A DNA stretch of 64,000 nt, from contig CM072339.1 of the NCBI GenBank assembly GCA_036874045.1, forward strand, positions 9,245,501-9,309,500, read 5' to 3'. The stretch is from Cymodocea nodosa (lineage: Eukaryota > Streptophyta > Magnoliopsida > Alismatales > Cymodoceaceae). A program made the translations under genes and the position numbers. The notes beneath the pieces were generated by a model. That model was not told where the DNA came from. It saw nothing but the letters and a program-made list of their open reading frames with translations, and searched no databases. Below, in pieces: positions 11,199-22,755 of this stretch. How positions within the stretch are numbered: the stretch's first letter is position 1; each line of letters opens with the position of its first letter.

Positions 11199-14100
11199 CT
11201 AAAAATCATTTAGGCAGCATATTCCTAAATCTCTTCTCAATTTGATAAACTGTTTTTCTTCAAGAGGCTTTGTGAAAATATCTGCCAACTACTCATGAGT
11301 AGAAACAAAATTCAGCTCAATGTTATCCTTCATAACATTATCTCTCAAAAAATGGTGTCTTATCTCAATATGTTTTGCCCGAGAGTGCAACACAGAGTTC
11401 TTTGACAAACTTATTGCACTATTACTGTCACAATTAATAGGAGTTTTTCCATATGTAATTCCATAATCTTTCATAGTTTGTTTCATCCAAAGAATTTGTG
11501 CATAGCATAGGGCAGCAATAACATATTCAGCTTTAGTAGTTGATAAGGCAACACAATTCTACTTCTTACTGAACCATGAAATTAATGAACTGCCAAATAG
11601 TTGGCAATTTCCACTAGTACTCTTTCTATCATATTTGCATCTAGCATAATCAGCATCATTGTATCCAATTAGATCCAAACTGCTATCTTTGAAATACATT
11701 AAACCAAAATTTGAAGTTCCTTGTAGGCATTTCATTATCCTTTTTACTACAGATAGGTGAGATTCTTTTGGTTGAGCTTGAAAATGAGAACACGCACAAA
11801 CACTGAACATGATATCAAGTCTAGAAGTAGTTAAATAAAGAAGAGAACCTATCATTCCTCTATATTTAGTAATATCAACAGCTGGTCCAGATTCATCTTT
11901 ATCCAATTTAATTGATGAACTCATAGGAGTGCTTGAGGACTTGCAATTACTCATTCCAAATTTTTCTAAAAGTTGCTTTGTATATTTTTCTTGATATACA
12001 AAAATTCCTTTTTCAACTTGTTTAATCTGCAATCCCAGAAAGAATGTCAACTCACCCATTAGACTCATCTCAAACTGATTCTTCATCTGATCTACAAACT
12101 TATTACTTAAATTCTCATTAGTTGCTCCAAAAATGATATCATCTACATAAATCTGAACAATTAACAAACCTAGATGATTTTTCTTAAAGAATAAGCTATT
12201 GTCAACCTTACCAATAGAGAAACCATTATCTAACAGAAAGGATTTCAACCTATCATACCAAGCTCTCGGAGCTTGTTTCAAACCATACAAGGCCTTCTTT
12301 AGTTTGAAAACATGCTCAGGAAAATTTGCATCAACAAAACCAAGGGGTTGCCTAACAAATACTTCTTCTTTAATAAAACCATTTAAAAATGCACTTTTAA
12401 CATCCATTTGATATAGTTTAAAATTCATATGAGCAGCAAAAGCTAGAAAAATTATAATAGATTCTAATCTAGCTACAAGAGCAAAAGTTTCTTCAAATTC
12501 TATTTCCTCTTGTTTGTTATACCCTTGGGCTACTTGTCTAACTTTATTTCTAATTACATGCCCTGATTCATCAGATTTATTCTTAAATATCCATTTAGTA
12601 CCAATAATTGAATGATCTAGAGGTTTAGGAACTAAGTCCCAAACTTTATTTCTTCTAAACTGATTAAGTTCTTCCTACATGGCACTAATCCAAAATTCAT
12701 CATTTAATGCCTCATCAATGTTTTTAGGTTCTATTTCAGATAGAAAAGCATAGCACTTGGATACATTAATCTTAGATCTTGTTTGCACACCTTTAGAAAT
12801 ATCACCAATAATAAACTCCTTAGGGTGTTGAGGCAAGAATTTATGAGTCAAAGGGTTATCATTTCTTTCTTGACCCATGGTACTAGATTCTCCAATATTT
12901 AATTCATCACATTCATAATCCGAAGTATCAATAATTTCTTTTGAAATATTACTTGGCTCTTCATCAATATTTACATGCATAGATTCTTCAACAGCTAAAG
13001 AAATTTTGTTATAAATTCTATATGCTTTACTTCTTGAAGAATATCCCAAAAATATACTTTCTTCAGATTTTGCTTCAAATTTATCTTTATTCTCCTTTGT
13101 ATTCAGAATAAAACATTTAGATCCAAAAGCTTTAAAATAATGTACTTTAGGAATTCTTCCTATACATATTTCAAAAGGAGTCTTATTCATTTCTCTTCTT
13201 AGGGTTACTTTATTTAAAATATAACATGCAGTACTAACTGCCTCAACCCAAAAATAATAAGCAACCTTGTTTTCATTCAACATAGTTCTAGCCATTTCTT
13301 GAAGAGATTTATTTTTTCTCTCTACAACTCCATTCTGAGGAGGGGCTCTAGGAAAGGCAAATCTATGTTCTATTCCTAGATCTTGGCAAAGTTTTTCCAT
13401 ATTTTCATTTTCAAATTCCCCTCCATGGTCACTCTTAATTTTCTGAACTTTCAATTGCTTTTCATTTTGAATCATATTCAGAAAAATTTTAAACTCCTCC
13501 AATACTTCACTCTTATGTCTTAGAAATATTACCCAAGTATATCTTGAAAAATCATCAACTAGAACAAATACATATTTCTTTCCACCTAAACTTTCTGTTC
13601 TAGTAGGGCCAAAAAATCCATGTGAATTAATTCCAAAATTCTTCTAGATATAATTTGCTTTCCTGATTTAAAAAAACTCTTCTTTTGTTTTCCCAATTCA
13701 CATGCATCACAGATTTTATCCTTTTTAAATTTCAAATTGGGTAAACCATCTACTAGGTTCTTCTTAGCTAACTTATCTAGCTGCTTCATATGAATATGAC
13801 TTAGTCTACGATGCCATAACCATGCATTGTCCAAATTATTAGCAATTAAACAGGAATCAATAGAAGAAACATCATCAGGTAAATTTAGAAAACATACATC
13901 ATTTCTTCTTTGAGCAGTAAATTTGATTTCATTAGAATTTTCATCAATAACAAGGCACTTCTTAGATTTAAACAAAACCATATAACCTTTATCTTCTAAC
14001 TGAGTAATACTAATTAAATTATGCTCTAAATTTTCAACTAGTAAGACATTATCTATAACCATTTTATCATTTACATAGATAGATCCGATACCAATAATCT

Positions 14101-14209
14101 TACCTTTTTTATCATTGCCAAATCTAACATTTCCTCCATCAATCTTCTTCAGGTCTTTTAGGATAGATTTATCTCTAGTCATATGCTTTGAAGCACCACT
14201 ATCCATCAC
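11199..14209 (-). pseudogene. pol: pol of element F: protease, integrase, RT, RNase H (near-complete)
   Basis: Protease DSGASKHMT at the start (Trp just upstream is TGA), pre-integrase HRRLSH and CDACELGK, integrase SDHGGEF with the catalytic Glu in NGVVERKN exactly 35 residues later (a DD35E spacing), [17 protein letters not shown] and YVDD (near 12135), RNase H to ADIFTKPL, stop TAG at 11201-11199. One base is lost in a T run near 13617, shifting the frame at HMDFFGP. From 13502 to the end the frame is single with three TAG codons (12675-12677, 11559-11561, 11289-11291), each where Gln is expected. Otherwise full length for a copia Pol. Confidence 0.9.
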
Positions 14210-14222
14210 TCATTGTGATCTT

Positions 14223-16064
14223 TTAGTTTTGACCTGCAATAACAGTCATAATCACATCCTTTGGTACCCATATTTTCTTGGGTCCATTTTTGTCAATGGA
14301 GAATATTTGAAATCTATTTTGTTTTGAAATCCATGTGTTATTTCGATTAATAGAATTTCTTTTTAACACATAGATAACTTTCTCTTTATTAATTGTTTTC
14401 AAATATCCATTTCCATAGTCCATTTTATAGCTATTTGAAAAATTAATAGAAGCATATGTTTTTGGTGGTTCATAATTAAAACCTATACCAGTTCTATCAC
14501 CAAAGACTTTATAACTATTAATAATATTTGTCAATTTCTTATCTCCTTTAGTAAAAGCTCCTAGTTTAAATTTTAATCTACCAATTTCTTGTTGTAATTT
14601 TTCTATATCAGTATTAGAACTAGAATTTTCTACACACTGATTTTTAAGTTTTTCATTCAATTTTTCAGTTTCATCTTGTAGCCTTTTGTTTTCTAAAAAT
14701 TTATCCTTCAGTTCTTTAATAAGTTCTAAATTATATTTTTCAAGTTCAGAAATTTTATCATACATATCAAAACTATCAACAACAAATTTATTTTTCTTTA
14801 ATGTAGAATGCAATAATTTCCTTTTCTAACTTAGCAACAGTTTTATTACTATTCGATAATTTTCTTTTTAACATAGAATTTTCTAAACTAACATTTTTCA
14901 GTTCTTCCAATAATTCATTATAATCATCTTGATTTATATCAGATACTTTAGAATCATTATCAGAAATCATTTCCTTAGGTATATTAGAATCAAAATGTAC
15001 CTCATTAGTGTTAGCCATAAAACAGACATTGGCTAGCTCTTTAGACTCAAACTCAATCTATGTACCATCAGTATTGGTACCTTCAGATACTTTAGATTCT
15101 ATAGAATCATCCCAAGTAACTTGGAATGCTTTCTCTTTCCTTAATTAAATCTTCTCTAATGAAACTTCTGTTTTCCATGAGATTTCTTCTTGTCAAAGTT
15201 CTTTCTTTCATCCTTCTTTTGATATGTGCATTGGCTCTGAAAATGCCCATATCTATTGCAGTTAAAGCATTTTGTAGCAAATTGCTTCCCTTTATCATGA
15301 CTTTTTCCTTTCATCCAGAATTTTCTGTATTTTCTGATAATACAAGCCAATTCTTTTGGAAACTCATTAACAGGCTCGTCAGATGGTTGTTGAGCCTTCA
15401 ATGCAAGCTCCTTTTTCTTTTCAACCTTCCTTGAGGTTTCTCCTTCCTCTTCTTTCCAGTCCTTCAGTTGAGTCTCATAGGCTAATAGATTGCTAGTGAG
15501 ATCTTCCAGAGTGAAAGTCCTCATATCCTTTGAATATTGTAGGGAGGTAGCCTTAGCTTTCCAATCTTTGTTCAAGCTTCTCAAGACTTTGATAACCTGT
15601 TCTTTCATGGGAAATTCTTTCCCGAGATTCTTCGGTCCATTTATGATCTCAATGAAACGAGATATGATATCAGTGATACTCTCATTCTCTTTCATTTTGA
15701 ACATCTCATACTTTCTTAGTAGGATACTTATTTTTATATCCTTCACTTCATTTGTTCCCTCATATGTAATTTCTAATGCACACCAAGCTTCATGTGCAGT
15801 AGAACAAGCAGAAATCTTGTTGTATATATCAGTAGTGATTGCACAAGTTAGTGCATTCATTCCTCTTGCATCCATTTGAATTTTCTTCTCATCTTCATCA
15901 TTCCACATGTCTTCAGGAACATTTGGAAGTTGTATTCCACGAACCACTACTCTCCATACCTTCACATCCATAGATTTTAAAAAATTAGTCATTTTATTTT
16001 TCCAAAAGCCATAATTATTTCCATTAAAGAGTGGAGGTTGATATACATGCTAATCATTTGCCAT
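14223..16064 (-). pseudogene. gag: gag of element F (broken)
   Basis: ATG at 16064 (MAND), with TAG at 16052-16050 as codon 5, then HVYQPPLFNG and the UBN2-type capsid. The ORF 15992-15156 is open for 278 codons and contains an intact CCHC knuckle CFNCNRYGHFQSQC (about 15270-15230). Acidic and coiled-coil parts follow in other frames (15018-14788, 14813-14223) and end with KKIWVPKDVI. The intact knuckle sets this copy apart from B and D, where a Cys is lost. Confidence 0.85.
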
Positions 16065-16103
16065 TGATCTAAGATTGATTAAATCTATTACAGAGATAAC
16101 CTA

Positions 16104-16114
16104 CTCTGATACCA
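16104..16114 (-). other. Primer-binding site of element F
   Basis: Minus strand TGGTATCAGAG, complementary to initiator Met-tRNA, two bases from the LTR end at 16117. Confidence 0.9.
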
Positions 16115-16116
16115 CT

Positions 16117-16390
16117 TGAAAGGATCGAATGGCACACTTGAGGGGGGTGAATAGTGTCCTAATAAAATTTATTTTGCTTTTAAAAATTTCAGAAGCTATT
16201 GACACTAATGAACCTTAATTAATTGATTTTGGAATTAAAACTTGTAGTGCAAAAAGTAAAGAACACAAAGAGATTTATAGTGGTTCCCCAAACTAGGTAG
16301 TCCACTCCTCAAGGCCACAATTTCGAGAATTCCACTAAATGCTTTTAAGGCTAAGCACAAACCTTAAACAAGTTGCTTTTGCAGGCTAAG
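16117..16390 (-). repeat. 5' LTR of element F, inner part
   Basis: Starts (plus) TGAAAGGATC and carries GAGGGGGGTGAATAG, the Sirevirus inner C-rich box in reverse. It is interrupted at 16390 by LTR N and resumes at 18558; both sides share the 'aggctaagcacaaacctt'-like leader repeats, supporting one split LTR. Confidence 0.75.
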
Positions 16391-18557
16391 TGTAAAGTAT
16401 CAATTTGTGCATTTTATATATGTTAATTCATGCATATTAAGGATTATAAAGTGCAAATATATATGTTCTAATGTGGAATTACATGCAAATCATATTTTTA
16501 GACATATGCATGAATTAAGGATTAAATAGTCAATAATGCACAAATTTATCCTTTATTAAATTAACACCTAGTCAATTAGCCCATGTGTAGATATAAGTAA
16601 TTTATATATTGATTTCATGTATGTCTTAAAAGAATTATCATTAAGATATGAAATCAAATAATCCTCAATTGAGCAAGCAATATATTATGCACATTTCATT
16701 TTTTGCTTTATAATTGAGTAGCAATTTATGTGTAATGTGCATATGCATTTAATGTTATCTTTTGAGTTGTTGTAGGTGAGGACGTGAACCCTTGGATTAA
16801 ATCATGGGAAATCAACAACTCATGGTCATCCAATTCAAACTCGAAATCAATCCACTAATCAATCAATCAATGATTAAAGCTTGCCTAAATTAGAAGGTCT
16901 CAATTGGAAGGAGTTTGAATTCTTTCCATAGATGAATGACAAGGGAAGAGAAAAGTGCATGGCCGACCAAGGAAACATCTCATCTCCTTTCTCCTCCATG
17001 CAAAAGACCAAGCAAAGAACTCCAAAAATTTCGTCCTCCCTTCTTCCAACCAAGGTTGTGGACGAGCTCTCCTCCAAGGTTGGTGAGCTAGGTGTCTTCC
17101 CCCTCATACTAGAAGACTTCCTTCTCTCCACTCTAAGCCGACATATGGAAGGACCTCCATGGGTGAAATCAGTGGTATTCGAGGCACGTGTGTAGCATTG
17201 GAAGAGCTTGGGACGTGATCTTCAAGATGAGGTAATAGGAAGCATCAACATTGAGAGGAAAGCCAACAACTTCATACATTTTGGAAGTGGTTCAAGACGT
17301 GCAACCACCACTTCAAAGCAACCCTAGAGACCTCTTTTGGATATGCTACAGGTGGTGACAGCCCTGTGGTGTGTTGGTGTGATGTGATTCAAGGTTGAAA
17401 GGGAGCTCGTGCTTGAAGAAAGGTGGAGAACTCAAAGGTATATTGGAGAAGAGAGATCCTCATACTTGAATATCAAATTTTCATATCATATGTGTATGAG
17501 TATTTAGGTTTTTAATTCATTTGTTATGTGCACATGTAGTATGTTATTTAAATGATGATTTTGTTTAAGAATATTAGTTTTTTTACAATATATTTCGTGG
17601 AATATAGTTGCTTCATGTGAATATGTGAATGTTGTGCATAAAACTAACTCTTAACCCTTGTAAATGCGTGTATATCCTATTTGCTGTAAATTCCTGTATG
17701 AGCCTCGTTTTATTATATGTTTTACGACTTGATTTCTCAGAGTTATATGTCGTGTTATAGCTTTTGTTGTAAGTACTTCAAGTGTACAATACGTATGTAG
17801 AGTTTTTGGAATTTTTTAGAATGCATTTCTTTGGTTTTTCGATTATTCTTTTGAAGGTAGCATCTGCTCTGTTTTACTGGTCAAGTGACAGAAATTATGC
17901 TCGACGCCTTCGTGTTGCCTTGCTTTTGTGCGTTCCGAAATGTTTTCCTGTAAATTTTCAGGATTAGAGAAACGAGTTATCTTTAAAGGTGAGGTGATTT
18001 CGTGGTGTTTCATGAAGATTTTATTGAGTTATGATTTTTACACCAACGACGTGTTTTTGGAAAGTTTTCAGAATCGTTTGGCACACTGTTTTTATATCCG
18101 ACTTTGGCAGCAACCTAGAGTGAATTAGTCTTGGAAATCACTGCCATTTTAAATATAACTCGATGGCCTTTCCAACCAATATTTTCTCTGGATTTTTCAA
18201 AATCCAAGTTAGAAGGAAGAAGAGTTAGAATTTGGACTAATTTATGTGATTCCAGAAATGTGAACTTAAGATTTTCTTGAGTTTTCTAGCTATTAGCTCT
18301 AGGAATTAACAAGTTTTATGCTACTTTTGAAATCTTTATTATATTTTTGTAAATTGTAACTTGATTACACATAATTAGAGTTTTAATTGTGAATTTAATA
18401 GAGTGGATGTTTTATTAAACAATCATTTTAATAAAATTATTTAAGACAAACTCCTTGTGGATTCGACCCGTACTTGCACATGCTTATTACAATGGGCATC
18501 ATGCGCTTGCGGTTATAAATGTAAAATTTGCGCTTTTGCTATTAATTTAACAATACA
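16391..18557 (+). repeat. Athila/Tat-like LTR N, apparently solo, inside LTR F
   Basis: About 2.17 kb, starting TGTAAAGTATC and ending ACAATACA, the same end as the LTR of H. Near its end it has GATTCGACCCGTACTTGCAC, a signature of Athila/Tat Ty3-gypsy LTR ends, also seen in O. No primer site or internal sequence follows, so it is probably a solo LTR. No convincing 5-bp duplication was found (CTAAG against TAAAA). A less AT-rich island at about 16930-17450 contains an 87-codon ORF (16932-17195) with no recognised domain. Confidence 0.75.
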
Positions 18558-19900
18558 TAAAAGCATTACACTAAGCAACAACCTTATAGATGTTTTTAAA
18601 GGTTAAACAAAAACCTCACACAAAGCACCAACTTTGTGTACTCAAGACCCCAATCTTGAGCAAGTGAAGTGTCACACTTCACTCTCTTCATCAAGGCCCC
18701 GACCTTGTGAAGGGTATACTCACAACACCCTTGTGAGTTAGGGTTTTTAAAGCTAACGAGAAAATAGTTTAAAAACAGGAGTCACAAACTCAAAATGAAA
18801 AAGACACACAAGACCAGATCAACTCCAATGAAGAGTTGACAAAGAAGCTTTGAGGAGAATTCTTGATTGACCTGTAGCTTTTGATCTTCTGGACTTTGTT
18901 GCAGATGAATCTTCAGAATGTTTGCAAAATTGCTGAGCAGACAATTTCTCCTTTCGAGTGTTGAAAAAAATTTTGTGTGTATGTGTTTCAATTTTCTGCA
19001 AATCCTTTTTATTTTTCCTTCGAGATTTGCATATGTGGAAAGAATTCTGAAATGATCAGATGCCTTATGTAGTAATTCATTTCCAGCAACCTTCAATCAT
19101 AATAAAGTCAAGATTTGCAATCAAAAGATATCTTGCCACAATGGTTAGTCAATTAATAATAGTTGCAGTTTCTGTAAAAATAAAATCTTCAAAGGCTTTT
19201 AGAAAATTGGAGACTTAGAAAGATAACTTGCCGAAACTCAAAATCATTTCGGATAGATAGAACTAACATTCTGAAACACCACTTAAGTCATGTATTAAAA
19301 TTGAAACACATGTCCTAAAATAGTATCATAAAATATTAAAAATAAACTATCTAATAGAGAAGGCATGTTTTGGATACTTATAAAAGATAACTCTCCAATC
19401 CTTAAGTCATTTCAGATAGTTACACAGGTAACCTTCTGAAAAGTCACTTAAGTCAGAAATAATAAAAAAACTTAACTATCCGAAGCTTAAAACTAATTTT
19501 GGATACTTACTGAAGGTAACTATCCGATTCTTAAGAGTTTTCAGATAGTTATATCGTAACCTTTCGAAAAGTTACTTAAGTCAAGCGATGAGAGACTGAC
19601 ATTGTCCTTCAGAAGAAAGTAACCGAAAATACATTAAATCATAGAAATAGCTAACTATCTGAAATGAAAAACCTTAACTATCCGAAACTGAAGGGATTTC
19701 AAATACTTACCATAAAAGTTATATTCGGACATAAAAAGACTTAACTCACCGAAGATAAATACTTTTTGGATAGTTACTGATATAACTGTCTGAAAAGCTA
19801 GGAGAGCAGCTTAACCATCCGATTTGTCCTATTTTGTTTGGTGACTTATAAATTAACTCTCCGATTAATACACTATAGACAAAATAACCTGTTGAAATCT
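18558..19900 (-). repeat. 5' LTR of element F, outer part with palindrome array
   Basis: Continuation of LTR F beyond N. The leader-like repeats (about 18560-18760, 'caaccttnn...aaagcaccaactttg' type) give way at 19190-19866 to an array of TTTCGGATAGTTA/TAACTnnCCGAAA palindromes with ACTTAAGT words. The outer end is not defined by a clear TG/CA pair; about 19900 is an estimate from where the repeats stop. The 104-codon ORF at 19096-18782 lies in the leader region and is probably chance. Confidence 0.6.
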
Positions 19901-20356
19901 AATTTAAAAGACTTTGAGTACATAGCAGTTAACCAAAATTCATTTGGGTAAAATAACAGCTAAAATATGGTAGAAATAATTAAACCACATGTTTTTCATC
20001 ATCAAAATTAACTGATAAATAATTGAAATAATAATTACTAAGTCAATTAGTACTGAATCCTTTAAATAGAAATATAAATGAAATTGATACCTCTTATAGG
20101 AGGGAAGCAAAATGAAGTAATATTATTATTATTATTATATACTATAGAAAAAAAATAAAAAATTAAATGTAGAAAACTCTAAATATATAACAAAAATAGT
20201 TTTTATTTATTGTTCTTAGGTTCTTGGAGTTATTTTTTATCTCAATGAACTTAGTCTATTGAGTTACTAAACTCAACAAGCATAGTAGTAAATTAAGTAT
20301 TAATGTTAATTTTTGTTTTTATGTTGCTAAATATAGAATCACAACAATTGGAAACT
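19901..20356. other. Spacer upstream of F-box pseudogene, with an ATT microsatellite
   Basis: Very AT-rich, with a short (ATT)n run at about 20119-20137. No transposon ends recognised. It may hold the host promoter of the F-box pseudogene, but no promoter element can be assigned. Confidence 0.45.
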
Positions 20357-20646
20357 ATGGATTTGCCACTAGAGGTGGTGAGAGAAGTACCAAGTTATTT
20401 GTCAGCTAAAGATTTGTGCAGATTGCATTGTGTCTCAAAGCAGATTAAGGATTGTATAATAGAAAGTTATTTCCATAGAATATAAGCTTCTAAGATAACC
20501 AATATTAGTGACAGATTCTTATGGAAGTTATTTAGTTGTAGTACAATAAATTATGAATATATGAATATAGAAGAAACTATTGTTATTCCACCTAATGCAT
20601 TAGAAGGAGTAGATTATATTATGGGAAGTGACGGAGGATTGATCAT
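20357..20646 (+). pseudogene. F-box protein gene fragment, interrupted by element H
   Basis: ATG at 20357 begins MDLPLEVVREVPSYLSAKDL and continues CRLHCVSKQIKDCI, a typical N-terminal F-box (about 40 residues), the Skp1-binding part of SCF ubiquitin ligases. TAA at 20483-20485 ends the open frame, but the same frame then reads SDRFLWKLFSC and GVDYIMGSDGGLIIV, resembling the start of a plant F-box-associated region (GSCDGLLC-type motif). The sequence stops at 20646, where the LTR of H begins. An upstream in-frame ATG at 20303 is less likely as the start. It is the only host-like coding sequence in the window. Confidence 0.75.
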
Positions 20647-22650
20647 TGTTTAGAATGAAAAAGTGCATAATATTAACAATTAAATGATGGTTAATTGCAT
20701 AATATTTAGCTTATCATATGAGAATTAAGTCATTATGTTATAATTGCACTATTATATGCCTTAATGAAAGAATCTGCATAATTTCAAGGAATTAATGTTA
20801 ATTAAGTACATTTTTGAATTGTCGGTAAATTGTAGTTTTGATATTCTTAAGTATCCAAATTTTCTATTATTTCGAAGAGTTATATTTAATGTGCTGGACA
20901 GTTATGTTTTAAACGCTAAAAGAATATTTCATTATTTCCTAGAGTACACGTGTTGAAACCATAATGCATGACTTAAGTGAATTTTCAATAAGTTATCTAG
21001 TAACTATCCAAAATGCATCTGAGTATCGGATAGTTAAGGTTTGTAAGTATCCAAAATATCTGAACTCGTTAAGTTAGAATTATGCACGTGTTGAATTTAA
21101 ATGCTTTAATATGTCACATGAATTGCACATGTATAACTCATTAAGTTAGCATAACTATACGCATTGAGTTACTTGAATATAGACTAAGGTAACGCATTGT
21201 ATTAGTAGTTTATAAGTAATTTCTTTATAGTTGAATCAATGAAGTAAGTCCATTGAGTTAGCTGTAACTCCAAGGACCATTTATTTTCTAATATACCACT
21301 ATAGCAGTTGCAGAAATAGGAAATTAGAAGGAAAACCACGATTTCACATATCACGTAGGAATTCACTTGTAGAATGAAGAAGAAATCACCATTGTTGATC
21401 TGAATGAAGGAAATTCAATCGATCATGTAAGTAGAAGCAGTTACTATAGAAGAAATATAAAAGAAGAGAAAAAAAGACGAAAAAGTGTGTGTATAGAGGT
21501 GGAGAACCACACTAACTGCAGGAAGCGTTGGAAGTTCCCTGAAGCACCACACCACCACCAAAATCACCAACCATTGGAGGTCTATGAGGATACTTTCTTG
21601 ATGTCAAGTTGATTCTAAGCTACACACGGTGACAGACAACCACTATGAGGAGTGATTGCATCACGAGAAGGAAAGCCATTTTCACCAAGCACCGACTCAT
21701 ATCTCAGGAGATTGTAAAGCTTCTAGCCTTGGTTTCGGGTTGATGCCAGTATGTTGAAAAGGAGATCATCTTACAATTCTTGATTCGCGATTCTATAGGG
21801 AGAGGAGGCAAGATTGTAAGTGATTAAGTTTTCAATGGTGTAATCGCGTCGCATGTATTGATGAAAGTTTTTACTATCAATAGAGATTTTTACATTTCAC
21901 CTTTCGTTCATCTTCAGGAACATATCTAAACAAAAAAATACCAAAAACAACAAATTATCTATGTTTACATTTAGTATTAAAGTATTGTATTGTTTGTTTT
22001 GTATCGTGATTAATGTTATCATTGTCAGCATTGTAAATGTTTTATGTTTGTTTGATTCAGAAAATAAAAAATAGTTTTATTGTTTACTAAAATTAATTCG
22101 TTCTAGATACTTAAAGATTTTATTAATTATTGTTGGAAATATCTAAATGTTAGTGTTGCTTAATGATAAATTTAATATTAACTAACATTAAAGAGCTTAA
22201 TTGATGTTATTTACATTCTGTAGAACCGCCCAATGGTTGGCCGAATTCCTCTGTAAATAGCAGTATTTAATTAGAAGGTTGGCTCATGGAGTTAACTTAA
22301 ATCCATGAGGTTACTCCATTGAGTTAACCATAACTCCACAAACTAAGTCCGTTGTGTTAACTATAACTCAACGGAGTGCTTAACTAAACACATATAAACT
22401 CTAATATAAAAATCAGAATAGTACACAATTCTTACTCAATTTCTATGGGATTGACTTGTACTTGCACACAAATAGAATATACATTATGCACTTGCAGTTA
22501 AAATATAAATTGGATTTAATATCTAATTTGTGTGAAAGGTTGTTTGTTTACTTCTAAAAGAATTTATTAATATAAGCATCAAAATGAAATACAAGTTTTC
22601 TTATGCCATTGAATAGACAATTTTCTTATTAAACTTTTCACAACAATACA
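20647..22650 (+). repeat. 5' LTR of Athila-like element H
   Basis: About 2.0 kb, TGTTTAGAATG ... ACAATACA, followed by a tRNA-Asp-like primer site. A degenerate Athila-type signature GATTGACTTGTACTTGCAC lies near 22450. The upstream part (20940-21290) holds palindromes and AACTCGTTAAGTTAG-type words otherwise typical of the copia LTRs here. A less AT-rich stretch at 21500-21800 resembles the leader islands of N and O. Confidence 0.75.
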
Positions 22651-22657
22651 AGTTTTC

Positions 22658-22675
22658 TAGTACCGTTGCTAGGGA
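22658..22675 (+). other. tRNA-Asp-like primer-binding site of H
   Basis: TAGTACCGTTGCTAGGGA, a decayed version of TGGCRCCGTTGCCRGGGA, the tRNA-Asp-type site used by Athila/Tat elements. It lies seven bases after the LTR end. Confidence 0.7.
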
Positions 22676-22755
22676 TTGAGAAGCTAAACAACTGTGAGTG
22701 TTGTTTTGTTTTAATAGCAGAACAGTGTTGTGTGTTTTATTTTATAATTGAGAAT

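Larger units (their letters stand above)
11199..19900 (-). mobile_element. Sirevirus-like copia element F, the best preserved copy
   Basis: Minus strand: 5' LTR in two parts (about 19900-18558 and 16390-16117, split by LTR N), primer site, gag, pol to the natural pol stop. No 3' LTR was found. Pol is nearly intact apart from one single-base loss and a few TAG/TGA codons, so F appears less decayed than A, B, D or I. Confidence 0.8.

Noticed and set aside
16932-17195. 87-codon ORF as a gene
   Set aside because: Inside LTR N, with an overlapping reverse ORF; no motif. Kept only as an island finding.
16391-18562. Target duplication around LTR N
   Set aside because: CTAAG and TAAAA differ at two or more places; not convincing.
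18782-19096. 104-codon minus ORF as a gene
   Set aside because: Lies in the repeat-rich leader part of LTR F and shows no domain.
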